64,000 nt of DNA from Lathyrus oleraceus (Eukaryota > Streptophyta > Magnoliopsida > Fabales > Fabaceae): NCBI RefSeq assembly GCF_024323335.1, contig NC_066580.1, positions 254,982,977 to 255,046,976 of the forward strand, given 5' to 3'. Below are positions 38,572 to 51,046 of the stretch, one piece after another. Both the position numbers and the translations under genes were made by a program. Below the pieces are notes generated by a model. The model did no database searches. It worked only from the letters and a program-made list of their open reading frames with translations, and was not told where the DNA came from. How positions within the stretch are numbered: the first letter of the stretch is position 1; every line of letters begins with the position of its first letter.

Positions 38572-39630
38572 ATTTAAAAGTTTAGAGTTTAAAATATCTA
38601 ACTAATGGGAAGCATTCATAAGACAAAAGTGTCAAATAGAAACCCATTTCCTTTGGACTATTGAGCAAGCAACAAAGCATAAGAATCCAATCAATTAATA
38701 AGAAGACCAAATGGTATCAAATATAGATAACCAAACATCCAAGCAAGCACTCCAAAGCAAGCAGTCTTCAATGTCTTTTAGATGTATCAGATGAAAATTC
38801 CATTAAAACATACTCAAAGAGAAAGCATCAAATGATATCATTAAAATCAAAATAACAATTCAGACAAGAGAGAAAGTATAACAGATAAACCAAAGGAGTC
38901 TCTCTAGTTTATGTCAGATGAATGGCATTGGCCAAGAAATGGTCTCAAATTGATGGCATTGGCAAAGTTCTTCCATATCTCAGGGATGTTGCCTACTCTA
39001 AGTCCATAAGTCCAAACCAAGTCACAGACAGAGGTCCAATAGTCCATCAATGTTTTTTTATTATTTATTAAGTATTTTAAGGTACTAAGACCACAAACAA
39101 AACAAAACTACAAGCACAAAAACATATCACAAGCACAAATAAAAATGGCTCAAGTGAGCAAAGTTAAAATGATTGAAAAATAAACAAATTACATGAATGT
39201 AAATGATAATGAATGACAAAATGCAAGAATTTAAATTTCATTAAAGTAAATGACATTAAAAATAAAGTCAATACAAAGAAATGTTAGTGAATGTTAGGGG
39301 AAGAAGAAATTGTTTAAGTAATTTTTTGGAGAACACTCAACCATGCACTCATAAGCATGAAGGTATGAACATAAGCATCATTCATGAGAAGGGCTCCAAC
39401 TTGGATAAAATCAACAAGTATTCCACTAGCTCTCATAAAAATAAAATAGGTAAAATCTTCACACAATACCATGATGAATAGGAGACTTACAATCTCACTT
39501 ACTAAAATGCTATTTCTTTTGGGGAAAATTTAGCTTTATGTTAAGAAATCGTAATTGGACTTATGTAGAAGTCACAACTATCTGAGGTCGAGAAATAATG
39601 ATATTGGTGTTAAGGCATGCTTGATATAAG
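38572..39630 (-). repeat. LTR debris, right of the solo LTR
   Basis: Minus-oriented LTR fragment related to the solo LTR family. The block around 39520-39590 (tttatgttaagaaatcgtaa, ttggacttatgtagaagtc) matches 35308-35350. Many stops, no gene. It is the pre-insertion continuation of 33591-33803 and is itself cut at 39631 by the next LTR. Confidence 0.6.
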
Positions 39631-42600
39631 TGTAAGACCCCAATTTTGATCCTTAGATCCCTCATGCTGTTCTCATCATATGCATTAGCATTAGGATCAC
39701 TCCTTGGCATCCTCCTTACCCCTCTTTCATTGGGTTTGCATTGGGAGAGATCACCAAGCATCAATTAATTGTATCATACTTCATTTTTCTTTGTTTACTA
39801 ACCAAAATACCAAAAATATGTCATTGTATATTGTAACTCTTTTGTAGGTAGTGCACAAGCTGACTTATGCTTTATCAAGCTCACATCTAGGGTTTGAGAC
39901 CCTCATTGCAAAGAGCTCAATCAAGAAATGGTTTACTACGGTTATAAGTATCATATATGAATCCCCATGATCTTCACATGTTATTTTGATCAAGAAATCA
40001 TCAAGAGTTTGGAGTTGGTTTGCCTTGGAAACCCTAATTCATCTGGGATCTCATGTAACTTCTTCAACAAGTTTCTTCACCAATTGATCAAATATTTCAA
40101 GGGATACTTCACATTTCATCATCTTATGCATATATGATCCTCCATGTGTCCCAAAAGTCAAGAGAATATCAATCTAGCAAGGGATACCTCAAACTTCATC
40201 ATGATCCAAGCTTCATATGAAAAAGTATTCAACATTAAAGTTGTTGCTCTTGATCTAACCCTTCCAAAAAGTCCAAATTTATCTCATTTGGAAAAAGAAT
40301 GAATGAATTGTGTATGGTTTAAAGTTGAATAACCATTTGAAAGATTTGAAGTTCCCTTTCTCACACACGAATGCATGGCCTTTCCACATGACTTCAACAT
40401 TGCTTACACTCATTTTTGGACCTGAATGCATTATTACATGGGCCTATCACACACCCATGCATCCATGCAAAGGCAATTTCTATTTTTGGAGTTTTGAAAG
40501 AAGTGTGCAATTATCAATGATCTTGGCTATAAATAGAACCCTCCATGCTCAAAAATGAGAACCCTTGCGCGCCAGCTTTGAAGCTACAACCCTAAACCTC
40601 CACATTCAAAGGATAAGCTTGGTGATTTTCATTAAAAATCGAGTTTGAAATCTCCCACTATTTTGAGATTCAAACTCCAAGAGTCCTCCTTCTTCCTTGA
40701 TCCATTTCCACTCCATCAAGCATCCAAAGCAAGGCCAAATACAATCGATAGAAAGATCGTGTCCATATAAACCTGAAGTGAAGGTGAATTTCTGAATTTT
40801 TCATCTCTTTGATTCTCACTCAATTCTCCACTATTCTTGTTGATTTTTGGTTGTCTGAAGTCCTACCAATGTAGGCAACAAGATTGAGTGGCCTAGAGGT
40901 CAAATCTAAGCAACTCAGATCATGATCCTAAAAATTCAACTCGCTATATCTTTCTATATACTTGGAGTTAGGTAAAATTGAGGCCAGATTCGAGCTCCTG
41001 AGCATTTTTACTTTAAATTCATGTCCTCCTTTTTTACTTTGATGATTGTTGAAGGTGGACCAGTCTGGTGAGGTCCACCGGAGAAGAAGACCGGAGCTCT
41101 GGCTCCGGCGATGCGTTGGCCTGTCTCAGACCACATGATCCATCTATTTTGTTTTAATCTTGAGCGTCCAAATTGCTCACCACACGTGTGACACATTGGC
41201 TAAGGTTTACCATGGATAGCACACTCCGATTCACTTGATATGCCACCTAAATTAATGAGGGAGATCAAGTGGTCCACGTTTTTTAGCATTTTCTGATTTT
41301 CATTTTTATTGACTTATTTTCATTAATTCATATTAATTTTAATATTGATCCAAAAACTATGGGACTTTCACCAAAAAATTTAAAATATTTTTATCTTTCA
41401 TTTTCTGAATTAAAATTATTTTTTGCACCTATATTAAATTTTTTCATGATTTAATTGTTTTTTTCATATTTTTAATTATTAAAAAATACATTTAAGTTTC
41501 CAAAAATGATGAAATTGTTTCTCCAAGGTCCTTTGACCTTGTGAATAAATTGTGTTGAGCTATTTTGATTGACTTATTGAGTTTGACTTTTGTTGTTGGG
41601 TCTTGGTCAAGGTTGATTTGACGTTGTTGGATTAAAATCATTGGATTTAGGGGATTGATGAAATATGCATTGCATCTCCCAAAATGCATTTCATCTCCTC
41701 TTCATATTCAATCCCATTCTATCCCATCCATTTCATTGACCTGTGATATCTCTATATCCTAAGGCTAGTTCATTACAAAATCAACATAAGTATGGATGAG
41801 ATTAGGTCCACCCTTTTGCCATTTTATTTTAAGTGTGGTATGTTTTAGGAGTATGGTTCATAATACCATATCTCTAACATACATTAACATTAAAAAAATT
41901 CTATTGCTCGACCTCAAATAGTTGTGACTTCTACATAAGTCCAATTACGATTGCTTAACATAGCGCTAAATTTTGACCCAAAAGCATAGAATTCTAGTAA
42001 GTGAGATTGTAAGTCTCCCCCCTTTCATGGTATTGTATGGAAATTTGGCCTTTTTTCCTTCCTTTGGAAGATGTCTTGGTTCAAGGATCCATGCTTGTGA
42101 ATAAAGGGTTGAGTGTTCTCGAAAGAATGACTTAACAATAAAAAAAGCAAAAGCAATACTAACTTCTAATCAACTAACATTTGACTAACTTTGAATTTCA
42201 ACTCATTTACTTTTTGCACTTTAAATTCAAGTCTTTATCATTTGCCATTACTCATACCATTTAACTTGTTTACTTTAATTCCATTTTCACTTTTCTCACT
42301 TGAGCCATATCTTGTGGTTATATTGTGATTGTATATACTTGTTTGTGTATTTTGTTTGTGTTTATGGTATTTTGACCTTAATGTACATAATAACAACAAA
42401 AACTCTAAAAAAGGGTTTGTGTGGACTCTTGGATTGGATCTGAGACATTGGACATATAATTAGGCAGCATTCCCTATGTATAAGGACTTGGCCAATGCAA
42501 ACTTTTTTGGGGTCAGTAATTATGAATTGAACCTTCATCTAAAGCAAGTATTAAGATCCCTTTTGAGTTCATCTGCTACATGGTCTCGATGCAAATGTTA

Positions 42601-43515
42601 CTTTGAATTTGTGTCTAATGCCTTATTTTGAGCCATTCAAGGAGTATGTCATCTGATACATGGGAGATTATGAGGAAGATCATGGAGTTTCTAATCTTGG
42701 ATGTGGCTATCTTTATTTTATTCCTTGCTCTTCACCTTGCTATTTGTGTATTGATATTTCTTGATTCTAAAGCCCAAGGGATAATTGGGTTTCTATATGA
42801 CATTCTTGTCTATTGGATTGCATCCCATCTGTCAGATCTTTTCAACTCTTAACTTTTAATTTTGCTTAGGATTAGTCTCTTCATCTCCTCCTAGTTCTTA
42901 AATTTCAAATCTCTCCCCCCCTTTTTTTCAAAATCTTCTTTGCTTGGGATTTCTAAACTATGACTTGGTTGCAAATTAGAAATTATGGCCTTATACCATT
43001 GCATTTTCAAACTCTTTTTTCTTGATCAAACTTATAAATGAATTTAACCATACTTGACTTAAAATTTCAAAAGACCAAAAGGTCTAACACCCATTAAAAC
43101 TCTTTTAGGTCTTTTATGCCTCTTTCAAACTTAAATTTTGTTAAAAAGCAACCCACTCACATTGAAATTTTTACCACAAACTATGAGGTTTGGATCCATC
43201 ATTTTATGTTGCTACGTAGGCACAACTCCGAAGGTCTTGTCAAACACAAAAATATAATTAATGAATTCTTTTCTCATCCCCACACACTATTTATTGCAAA
43301 CATCTTTTCATAACAAAACACATGTACACAAAAAAAGGGCTCCCTAGGAGTAACTAGGACACTTTGGGTGCTAACACCTTCCCTCTGTGTAACCAACCCC
43401 CTTACTTATAATCTCTGGCATTTTATTAGTTTTTCTTTGAAAACTTATTATCTTTGAGTTTTGTTCGTACTTTTCCCTTTTCCCTTTGAAACAATAAAAG
43501 CGTAGTGGCGACTCT
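39631..43515 (+). repeat. Plus-oriented LTR related to the solo LTR/element-B family
   Basis: Starts TGTAAGACCCCAATTTTGATC, the counterpart of the solo LTR start (TGTAAGACCCTAATTTTGACC, minus strand at 38566). The TATA box TATAAATAG lies at 40528-40536. It carries the same mid-LTR block (ttgtgacttctacataagtc, 41923-41942) and the linker tacgtaggca at 43213-43222. The 3' end is blurred: the LTR-internal gtggcgactc and the PBS appear fused at 43505-43515. Strongly diverged, hence older. Confidence 0.75.
40528..40536 (+). promoter_or_regulatory. TATA box of the plus-oriented LTR
   Basis: TATAAATAG followed after about 30 bp by ctcaaaaatgaga and CA-rich leader-like sequence. Confidence 0.6.
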
Positions 43516-44100
43516 GGTTTAATTGACATTAAGCTTACCCATAGTCTCCAATGGGTTTAGCCTACTTTTTTGTGTGTATATAATTGTATATTTGATGTAT
43601 GTATATTTGTTTGTATGATATAATTTGCTTGTTGTGCTTGGTGATCTCTGAGTGGTTAGATAAGTTCTAACCCGAACTTGAGTGCAATTAAGATATGAGG
43701 ATGGTATAGTCATGTCCGACTTGTGTGGAGTAGTCCTTAACAAGTTGGCTTGAGACCCATCTACTCAGTGGATACCCTTTTGGAGCTATTAATGTCACAC
43801 GAGTTATTTATGGTTAGGCATTACTTCTCGGATTTGGGGTCCGAGAAGCTGAGAACTGTAGAACATTTAACCCATCTTGGCCTATTTAGGACGTAGTGCG
43901 GAGATTGTTCAAGTGTAGACTTGATAACAGTTGTTACACGATACTACACTCAGACGAGTTTCTCTTGAGAATATTATGGGTTGATGAGTCAGTCATCCTA
44001 ACCTATAATATTCGATAGATGGAATTAAGACTCTGGGGACTCTTTAGAACATAATCTACAACTTTTTATCCTTAGTACACTCCTTTGGAATGATCCTAAG
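43516..44100 (+). other. Leader remnant of the plus-oriented Tat element
   Basis: Non-coding; the reverse complement of the element-B leader (60000-60560) is similar, with blocks gtgcttggtgatct, cccgaacttgagtgca and gacttgtgtggagtagt. The leader stops at ~44100 where element B begins in opposite orientation. Nothing else of this element is left. Confidence 0.7.
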
Positions 44101-44672
44101 ATCAATACATCCTTCCAATCCCATAATATAGGCCTCATACTCAGCCATATTATTCGTGCATTTGAAAGTTAGCCTTGCTGTAAAAGGAAAATGTGTTCCA
44201 TAAGGAGTAATAATCACTGCCCCAATACCATTTCCATATTGATTCACAACACCATCAAACACCATGCTCCAACGGGAACCAGGCTCTGGCCCTTCAATGA
44301 GCGTGGGCTCATCGCAATCTTTCATTTTCAAATACAGAATCTCCTCATCCGGGAAGTCATACTGAACTGACTGATAATCCTCAATTGGTTGATGTGCCTA
44401 GTGGTCAGCCAAAATACTACCCTTTATAACTTTCTGAGCTCGATACTCAATATCATACTTAGACAACAATGTCTGCCAACGGGCAATCCTCCCAGTTAAA
44501 GCAGGCTTCTCAAAGATATACTTGATTGGATCCATTTTGGATATCAACCAAGTTGTATGATTCAACATATAATGGCGTTAGCGCTTAGCAGCCCAAGCCA
44601 AAACACAACATGTTTTCTCAAGCATCGAGTATCGAGACTCACACTCAGTGAACTTCTTACTCAGGTAGTATA
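44101..44672 (-). pseudogene. RNase H end and archaeal-type RNase H start of element B
   Basis: Continues the B reading frame beyond the Tekay insertion: YLSKKF at the junction, then ISKMDPIKYIFEKPALTG, then the second RNase H with its first Asp in VFDGVV and the Glu in NNMAEYEA. Two in-frame stops occur, around 44577 and 44400. Homology ends after GCIDLRI at ~44101, before the third catalytic Asp, where the element is truncated. Confidence 0.88.
44668..44672. repeat. Target site duplication gtata (left copy, Tekay)
   Basis: gtata directly before the LTR start tgtaacaacc; repeated at 52989-52993. Removing the element and one copy restores the RNase H frame of element B (AIYYLSKK). Confidence 0.95.
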
Positions 44673-44820
44673 TGTAACAACCCGATAATAATGTGATGAT
44701 TATTTAAATTAAGTTAATAATATATTTATTAATTTAATTAGATAATTGGATTATTATTATTATTATTTTTGGAATTATTGAATTATTATTATTATTGGAA
44801 TAATAATATAAATTGGAAAA

Positions 44821-44828
44821 TATATAAG
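44821..44828 (+). promoter_or_regulatory. TATA box of the Tekay 5' LTR
   Basis: TATATAAG, 148 bp into the LTR, with purine-rich leader-like sequence after it. The same site occurs in the 3' LTR at ~51195. Confidence 0.65.
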
Positions 44829-44986
44829 TTGGAAATAAGGAAAAAGAATCCCATTTGGTAAAAGAAAAGTTTTCACGTGAAACAGAGAAGTGGCTGAGAA
44901 GAGGAAAAGGGCAAAGAGACAGAGCAAGAGGAAGAAGGTTGAAGAAGGAAGAGCTTCAAGCTAAAGGATTCGCCGGATTAAATCAG

Positions 44987-46172
44987 GTAAGGGGGGTTTA
45001 TCGTCGTTTAATGGGTATTATGGGTTAGCATGTAATGGGTAGTGATAAACCGTTGAATTGACCCTAATTGGGATTGTTGATGCTGAAGAATGATGTTGGA
45101 TAAATTGTGTTTAGACTGTAATTGACTCTGTGTTTGGGTTAGTTGTGAATTTCCGAACGTATAGCTTTTTACAGAATTGGAATCGGAGGTCCGGAAGTCC
45201 TCCAACGGCGGAAAATGCGGAGAACTCTGCATTCTGCCTTGTGTTAGCGCAGGAACAGCTTCTGTCTTGCGTTAACCGGTTAACCAAGGGTGTTAACCGG
45301 TTAACACTATTATGTATTTTGAATAATTGCTGTTTTGTCTGCGTTAACCGGTTAACCCAGGGCGTTAACCGGTTAACACTGTTAAGTTTTGGGCAGGAAG
45401 CGTGTTTGTGCTGCGTTAACCGGTTAACCCAGGGCGTTAACCGGTTAACACTGTTGCAGAGTGGAAAAAATTGTTAATTTAAATGTTGTGTGCCTAATTG
45501 ATGGTTGCCTATATCGGTGTGTGATATTGTAGGGATTATTTCCCGCTGTTTTGAGCAGTATAGGTATTAGTAGAGTGTGCTAATACTGTGTTTAATTATT
45601 TGACATGATATGATGTGTTGATAATGTCTGATGGTATGCATAATACTGTGAATGTATATATTATGCATGTATTTGTGAATGGACTGTTGTATGGCTTAGA
45701 GTGTGAGCATATGTCCATTGTGGATTGTTGTTGATGTTGCATTGCTAGATGATTAGCGTGCATAGCATAGCCTTTGGGGCTGTAGCTAATTCCCATGGTG
45801 AGGATTAGTGAGTGAGTCACTAGGTCTCAAATGAGTGGGACTAGTGAGCTTAGTAGCCGTATCTGGATTGATCGGTGAGCTTGAACTATATGTTCAAGAA
45901 TAGTCGGTACCGCATGTGTGGAGTCTCATTGCATAATTTATGTATGGCGTATAATATGAATGGATGTATTCCAATATTATACGTGTATTGTGTTGCTATT
46001 GAGTATGAATATGAGTTGTATTGGTGTTGAGTATGATGTTTGAGTTGGTGTGCCGTTACTGAATGTGTAATATGATTAGGGTGATTAATGTGTTAAATTA
46101 CTTAACATGACATGATATTTTATAATGCTTATTATATCGATTGAGGAACTCACCCTTACAACTATTTTTCAG
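44987..46172 (+). other. Possible leader intron inside the Tekay LTR
   Basis: Donor AATCAG|GTAAGG and acceptor TATTTTTCAG|GTAACG are both close to plant consensus, and the 1186 bp between are AT/GT-rich. Splicing would remove the palindrome array and several upstream ATGs from the gag-pol leader. Predicted from motifs only. Confidence 0.4.
45271..45449 (+). repeat. Six GTTAACCGGTTAAC palindromes (5' LTR)
   Basis: Perfect 14-bp palindromes at 45271, 45292, 45343, 45364, 45415 and 45436, arranged as three pairs 21 bp apart with ~72 bp between pair starts. Each contains GGTTAA on both strands, the core bound by trihelix GT factors. The 3' LTR has the same array from 51643, with the fourth copy changed by one base. 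Confidence 0.9.
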
Positions 46173-46514
46173 GTAACGAGCAATGAGTTGAGTAGAAGCT
46201 AATGCTTGGAGTCTAGTGTAGTCTCCTTAGTGGGTCATGCTCTGATAGATGTAACATCGGGAGGGAACATTTTAATTGTGTTGTTGATGATTGTTGAACC
46301 AGTTTACATGTAGTATGTTGCATGTTTTGAATGATCGATTTGATCTCTATCCGCTGCGTATTGTGCAAATATTTTATGTTTTGAGTTAATAAAAGAGCAT
46401 GACAGTTGTCATGGTGTGAAATGTTGTGTGACACCCTTGAATGCATAATTACTCTGATTTATGTTGTTATTTTAATTAAATATTTGGGGTATTTTAGAAG
46501 GGTGTTACATTAGA

Positions 46515-46525
46515 GGTATCAGAGC
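46515..46525 (+). promoter_or_regulatory. Primer binding site of the Tekay element (initiator-Met type)
   Basis: GGTATCAGAGC begins five bases after the LTR end and matches the complement of the initiator tRNA-Met 3' end except for the terminal T of TGG. Confidence 0.75.
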
Positions 46526-46633
46526 ATAGTCGGTCGAGTCGAGTCGTAATTATCCTGTTTCCCCTGTACGGGATAGGTGTTGTGTAACCCTATCAGTACT
46601 TATTGTTTTAGCTTGTTGGGTTTTCAGAATAGA

Positions 46634-49600
46634 ATGGCTGGAAGAGGTAGAGACGATGCTGCGATTGCTGAGGCTCTGGGTATGCTAGCTGGAGTACTTG
46701 GAGGGAATCCGAATGTTGTGGGAATGGGAGTTGCTCGTCAACTGAATGAGTTCCAGAAGAACAATCCTCCAATGTTCAAGGGAGCATACGATCCAGATGG
46801 TGCTCAGAAGTGGTTGAAGGAGATAGAGAGAATCTTCCGAGTGACTGAGTGTGCTGATAACCAGAAGGTCAGGTTCGGTACGCATATGCTGTCAGAGGAA
46901 GCAGATGATTGGTGGGTTGCTACCCGCACTGAGTTGGAAACTGCTGGGAATGCTGAGATCACTTGGGCGGCGTTCAGAGAGAGATTCCTGAGGAAGTACT
47001 TTCCAGAGGATGTCAGAGGAAAGAAAGAGATAGAATTCTTAGAATTGAAGCAGGGTAACAAGTCTGTTACTGAGTATGCTGCTAAGTTCACAGAGCTGTC
47101 AAAGTATTACACTCCCTATAATGAGGCTGCTGGAGAATTTTCAAAATGTGTGAAGTTTGAGAACGGGTTACGTCCCGAGATCAAGCAGGCTATTGGATAT
47201 CAGCGGATCAGAGTGTTTTCTGACTTGGTTGACTGTTGCAGGATTTTTGAACAGGATTCCAAAGCCAGAGCGGAGAGCTATCAGCAGAGGGTTGATAGGA
47301 AAGGCAAGAATCAGAATGATCGTGGGAAACCGTATGCAGCTGGCAAAGGTTTCCAGAGACAGAGTGGGATGAAGAGGCCTAGTGGGGAAGACTCTAGTGC
47401 CCCTGCTAAGTGTTATAGATGTGGTCGGGCTGGACATCGTGTCCATGAGTGTACCAGTGCTGAGATGAAATGTTTCAAGTGTGGCAAAGGTGGTCATTTG
47501 GCTGCAGAGTGCCGGTTGAAGATAGTGACTTGTTTCAACTGTGGAGAGGTGGGTCATATCAGTCCACAGTGTCCTAAGCCGAAGAAGGAGAATCAGTCAG
47601 GAGGCAAGGTCTTTGCCTTATCGGGTTCTGAGACTTCTGCAGATGATCGTTTGATCCGAGGTACGTGTTATATTAATGGCTTTCCTCTTGTAGCTATTAT
47701 TGACACAGGTGCGACTCATTCATTTATATCTTTGGATTATGCTGTGAAACTTGAGTTAGAGATATCTGAGATGCATGGTAGTATGGTGATTGATACCCCT
47801 GCGAAGGGTTCAGTGACTACTACTTCAGTTTGTTTAAATTGTCCTTTGAGTATTTTTGGTAGAGACTTTGGGATGGACCTTGTGTGTCTTCCACTAGTGC
47901 AGGTTGATGTTATCTTGGGTATGAACTGGTTGGTGTCTAACCGGGTTTCTATCAACTGTTTTGATAAGACTGTGATATTTCCTGAGATTGAAGAAGGAAA
48001 GAGTTTGTTTCTATCAGCCAGGCAGGTGAATGAGGAAGTAGCAGATGGGGCGGAGTTGTTTATGCTGTTAGCGACCTTGGAGGCTAAAGATAAACTGGTG
48101 ATTTGCGATCTAGCCGTGGTGTGTGATTTTCCTGATGTGTTTCCGGAAGAAGTGAACGAATTACCGCCGGAGCGTGAAGTTGAGTTCTCGATTGATTTGG
48201 TACCTGGTACTAGACCGATATCGATGGCTCCGTACCGTATGTCTGTTGTTGAGTTAGCTGAATTGAAGAGTCAGCTGGAAGATCTGTTGGATAAGAAATT
48301 TATTCGTCCGAGTGTGTCACCGTGGGGTGCACCAGTGTTATTGGTTAAGAAGAAAGAAGGTACTATGAGGTTGTGTGTGGACTACAGGCAACTGAATAAA
48401 GTGACGATCAAGAATCGGTATCCTTTGCCGAGGATTGATGATTTGATGGATCAGTTGGTTGGTGCGAGTGTGTTCAGCAAAATAGATTTGAGATCGGGGT
48501 ATCATCAGATACGTTTGAAAACTGAGGATATTCAGAAGACGGCTTTCAGAACAAGGTATGGACATTATGAGTATTCTGTAATGCCTTTTGGTGTGACTAA
48601 TGCGCCTGGAGTATTTATGGAGTATATGAATAGGATTTTCCATCCGTACCTGGATAAGTTTGTTGTGGTGTTTATTGATGACATTTTGGTGTATTCGAAA
48701 TCTGAAGAAGAGCATGCTGAGCATTTGAGAGTGGTTTTAGGAGTTCTACGAGAAAAGAAGTTATTTGCTAAACTATCCAAGTGTGAATTTTGGTTAGAAG
48801 AGGTTAGTTTTCTTGGTCATGTGATTTCAAGAGGTGGTGTCGCTGTGGATCCTTCTAAGATAGAAGCAGTATCTAAGTGGGAAGCTCCGAAGTCAGTTTC
48901 TGAGATAAGGAGTTTTCTTGGTTTGGCTGGTTATTATAGGAAGTTCATTGAGGGATTTTCTAAGTTGGCGTTACTGTTGACGATGTTGACTAGAAAGGGG
49001 CAAGCGTTTGTTTGGGACTCAAAATGTGAAGAAGGTTTCCAAGAGTTAAAGAGAAGGTTAACTACTGCTCCTATTATGATATTACCGAGTTCGTCGGAAC
49101 CATTTGAGGTTTTCTGTGATGCTTCATTGTTGGGTTTGGGTGGTGTGTTGATGCAGAATAAGCAGGTTATAGCTTATGCTTCGAGACAACTGAGGGTTCA
49201 TGAGAGGAACTATCCGACGCACGATTTAGAGTTGGCAGCTGTGGTGTTTGTTCTGAAGTTATGGAGGCATTATTTGTACGGGTCAAGATTTGAAGTTTTC
49301 AGTGACCATAAAAGTTTAAAGTATTTGTTTGATCAGAAAGAGCTGAATATGAGACAGAGGAGATGGTTAGAGTTTCTGAAGGATTATGACTTTGGTTTGA
49401 ATTACCATCCGGGTAAAGCAAATGTAGTGGCTGATGCATTGAGTCGGAAATCATTACATATGTCTATGTTAATGGTTAGGGAATTGGATTTAATTGAGCA
49501 GTTTAGAGACTTGAGTTTGGTGTGTGAGAGTACTCACAATAGTGTTAAATTGGGAATGTTGAAGCTAACGAGTGGTATTCTGGATGAGATTAGAGAAGGT

Positions 49601-51004
49601 CAGAAATCCGATGTGCTTTTGGTTGATAAGTTGACTTTAGTGAATCAAGGTCAAGGTGGTGAATTCGGAGTTGATGAGAATGGTGTTTTGAAATTTGGTA
49701 GTCGGGTGTGTATTCCGAATGTTACCGAACTTAAGAAGAGTATTCTTGAGGAAGGACATCGTAGTGGCCTGAGTATTCATCCTGGAGCTACGAAGATGTA
49801 TCATGATTTGAAAAAGTTATTTTGGTGGCCGGGAATGAAAAGAGAAATTGCGAGTTTTGTTTATTCTTGTTTGACTTGTCAGAAGTCAAAGATTGAGCAT
49901 CAGAAGCCGTCTGGGCTAATGCAACCGTTGGCTATTCCAGAGTGGAAGTGGGATAGTATCAGTATGGATTTTGTTTCTGGTTTACCGAGGACAAGTAAGA
50001 ATTTTGAAGCTATTTGGGTGATTGTTGACAGATTGACGAAATCGGCTCATTTCATTCCGATCAGAATGGATTATCCGTTAGAGAGATTGGCTGAGTTGTA
50101 TATTGAGAAGATTGTAAGTTTGCATGGTATTCCGTCGAGTATTGTTTCAGACAGAGATCCTAGATTTACATCGAAGTTCTGGGAAGGTTTGCAGAGGGCT
50201 TTGGGAACTAAGCTGAGATTGAGTTCTGCATATCATCCGCAGACTGATGGTCAGACTGAGAGGACGATTCAGTCACTAGAGGATCTTTTGAGGGCTTGTG
50301 TTTTGGAAAAGGGAGGTGCTTGGGATAGTTATTTACCTTTGATTGAGTTTACCTACAACAATAGTTTTCATTCGAGCATTGATATGGCACCGTTCGAAGC
50401 TTTGTATGGTAGGAGATGTCAGACACCTTTATGTTGGTATGAGTCCGGTGAGAGTGCTGTGGTTGGCCCGGAGATTGTTCAACAAACTACGGAAAAGATT
50501 AAGATGATTCAGGAGAAGATGAGAACTGCTCAGAGTCGTCAGAAGAGTTATCACGACAAGAGGAGGAAGTCACTTGAGTTCCAAGAGGGAGATCATGTGT
50601 TTCTTCGGGTTACTCCGATAACTGGGGTTGGTCGAGCTTTGAAGTCGAAGAAGTTGACACCTCGATTTATTGGTCCTTATCAGATTTTGGAGAGGATATG
50701 GGAGGTAGCCTATCGTATCGCTTTACCGCCGTCGCTTGCGAATTTGCATGAGGTTTTTCATGTGTCTCAGTTGAGGAGGTACATTCATGATCCGTCGCAT
50801 GTAGTCCAAGTAGATGATGTACAGGTGAGAGATAACCTGACTGTTGAAACATCACCTATGAGGATCGAGGATCGAGAGTTGAAGCAGTTGAGGGGTAAAG
50901 AGATTGCCTTGGTGAAGGTAGCTTGGGGAGGACCAGCAGGTGGCAATGTGACTTGGGAACTTGAGAGTCAGATGAAGGAGTCTTATCCGGAGTTATTCGC
51001 TTGA
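46634..51004 (+). CDS. gag-pol: Tekay/Del Gag-Pol polyprotein (1456 aa, intact)
   Basis: One uninterrupted frame from ATG 46634 ([10 protein letters not shown]), preceded by a 124-bp leader. Gag core at ~43-225 ([19 protein letters not shown]). Three CCHC zinc knuckles start at Cys260, Cys280 and Cys300. Protease has DTGATHSFI at ~357. RT has YRQLNK and the catalytic FIDD with Asp682/Asp683. RNase H has its first Asp at ~829 (VFCDAS) and ends near [11 protein letters not shown]. Integrase has an HHCC finger from His1042 and the triad D1132, D1173, E1209 (D-40-D-35-E). A chromodomain forms the last ~45 residues (ALVKVAWGG, then [10 protein letters not shown]), which targets chromovirus integration to heterochromatin marks. 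All active-site residues I can check are present. Confidence 0.97.
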   Translation: MAGRGRDDAAIAEALGMLAGVLGGNPNVVGMGVARQLNEFQKNNPPMFKGAYDPDGAQKWLKEIERIFRVTECADNQKVRFGTHMLSEEADDWWVATRTELETAGNAEITWAAFRERFLRKYFPEDVRGKKEIEFLELKQGNKSVTEYAAKFTELSKYYTPYNEAAGEFSKCVKFENGLRPEIKQAIGYQRIRVFSDLVDCCRIFEQDSKARAESYQQRVDRKGKNQNDRGKPYAAGKGFQRQSGMKRPSGEDSSAPAKCYRCGRAGHRVHECTSAEMKCFKCGKGGHLAAECRLKIVTCFNCGEVGHISPQCPKPKKENQSGGKVFALSGSETSADDRLIRGTCYINGFPLVAIIDTGATHSFISLDYAVKLELEISEMHGSMVIDTPAKGSVTTTSVCLNCPLSIFGRDFGMDLVCLPLVQVDVILGMNWLVSNRVSINCFDKTVIFPEIEEGKSLFLSARQVNEEVADGAELFMLLATLEAKDKLVICDLAVVCDFPDVFPEEVNELPPEREVEFSIDLVPGTRPISMAPYRMSVVELAELKSQLEDLLDKKFIRPSVSPWGAPVLLVKKKEGTMRLCVDYRQLNKVTIKNRYPLPRIDDLMDQLVGASVFSKIDLRSGYHQIRLKTEDIQKTAFRTRYGHYEYSVMPFGVTNAPGVFMEYMNRIFHPYLDKFVVVFIDDILVYSKSEEEHAEHLRVVLGVLREKKLFAKLSKCEFWLEEVSFLGHVISRGGVAVDPSKIEAVSKWEAPKSVSEIRSFLGLAGYYRKFIEGFSKLALLLTMLTRKGQAFVWDSKCEEGFQELKRRLTTAPIMILPSSSEPFEVFCDASLLGLGGVLMQNKQVIAYASRQLRVHERNYPTHDLELAAVVFVLKLWRHYLYGSRFEVFSDHKSLKYLFDQKELNMRQRRWLEFLKDYDFGLNYHPGKANVVADALSRKSLHMSMLMVRELDLIEQFRDLSLVCESTHNSVKLGMLKLTSGILDEIREGQKSDVLLVDKLTLVNQGQGGEFGVDENGVLKFGSRVCIPNVTELKKSILEEGHRSGLSIHPGATKMYHDLKKLFWWPGMKREIASFVYSCLTCQKSKIEHQKPSGLMQPLAIPEWKWDSISMDFVSGLPRTSKNFEAIWVIVDRLTKSAHFIPIRMDYPLERLAELYIEKIVSLHGIPSSIVSDRDPRFTSKFWEGLQRALGTKLRLSSAYHPQTDGQTERTIQSLEDLLRACVLEKGGAWDSYLPLIEFTYNNSFHSSIDMAPFEALYGRRCQTPLCWYESGESAVVGPEIVQQTTEKIKMIQEKMRTAQSRQKSYHDKRRKSLEFQEGDHVFLRVTPITGVGRALKSKKLTPRFIGPYQILERIWEVAYRIALPPSLANLHEVFHVSQLRRYIHDPSHVVQVDDVQVRDNLTVETSPMRIEDRELKQLRGKEIALVKVAWGGPAGGNVTWELESQMKESYPELFA

Positions 51005-51030
51005 GGTATGTTTTCGAGGACGAAAACTCT

Positions 51031-51046
51031 TTTAGTGGGGGAGAGT
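51031..51046 (+). promoter_or_regulatory. Polypurine tract of the Tekay element
   Basis: tttagtgggggagagt directly before the 3' LTR start TGTAAC at 51047. Confidence 0.85.

Larger units (their letters stand above)
44673..46509 (+). repeat. 5' LTR of the Tekay element (1837 bp)
   Basis: Starts TGTAACAACCCGATAAT and ends ...gggtgttaca. The TATA box TATATAAG is at 44821-44828. A strong donor-like cag|gtaagg (44986/44987) and an acceptor-like tatttttcag (ends 46172) suggest an intron within the leader part. Six GTTAACCGGTTAAC palindromes lie at 45271-45449. The 115-codon frame at 45130-45477 runs through the palindromes and is not called. Confidence 0.95.

Noticed and set aside
39281..39481. 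Small ORFs in the LTR debris and solo LTR (also 34576-35590 and 61405-62419)
   Set aside because: Pairs of similar frames in two LTR copies reflect shared LTR sequence; short, no domain.
45130..45477. 115-codon frame in the Tekay LTR with three CVNRLT..GVNRLTLL repeats (copy at 51504-51851)
   Set aside because: The protein repeat is created by the palindrome array; no signal of protein selection beyond LTR identity.
46577..46633. N-terminal extension of the Tekay polyprotein
   Set aside because: Lies upstream of the first ATG (46634) and overlaps the region behind the PBS; no ATG start.
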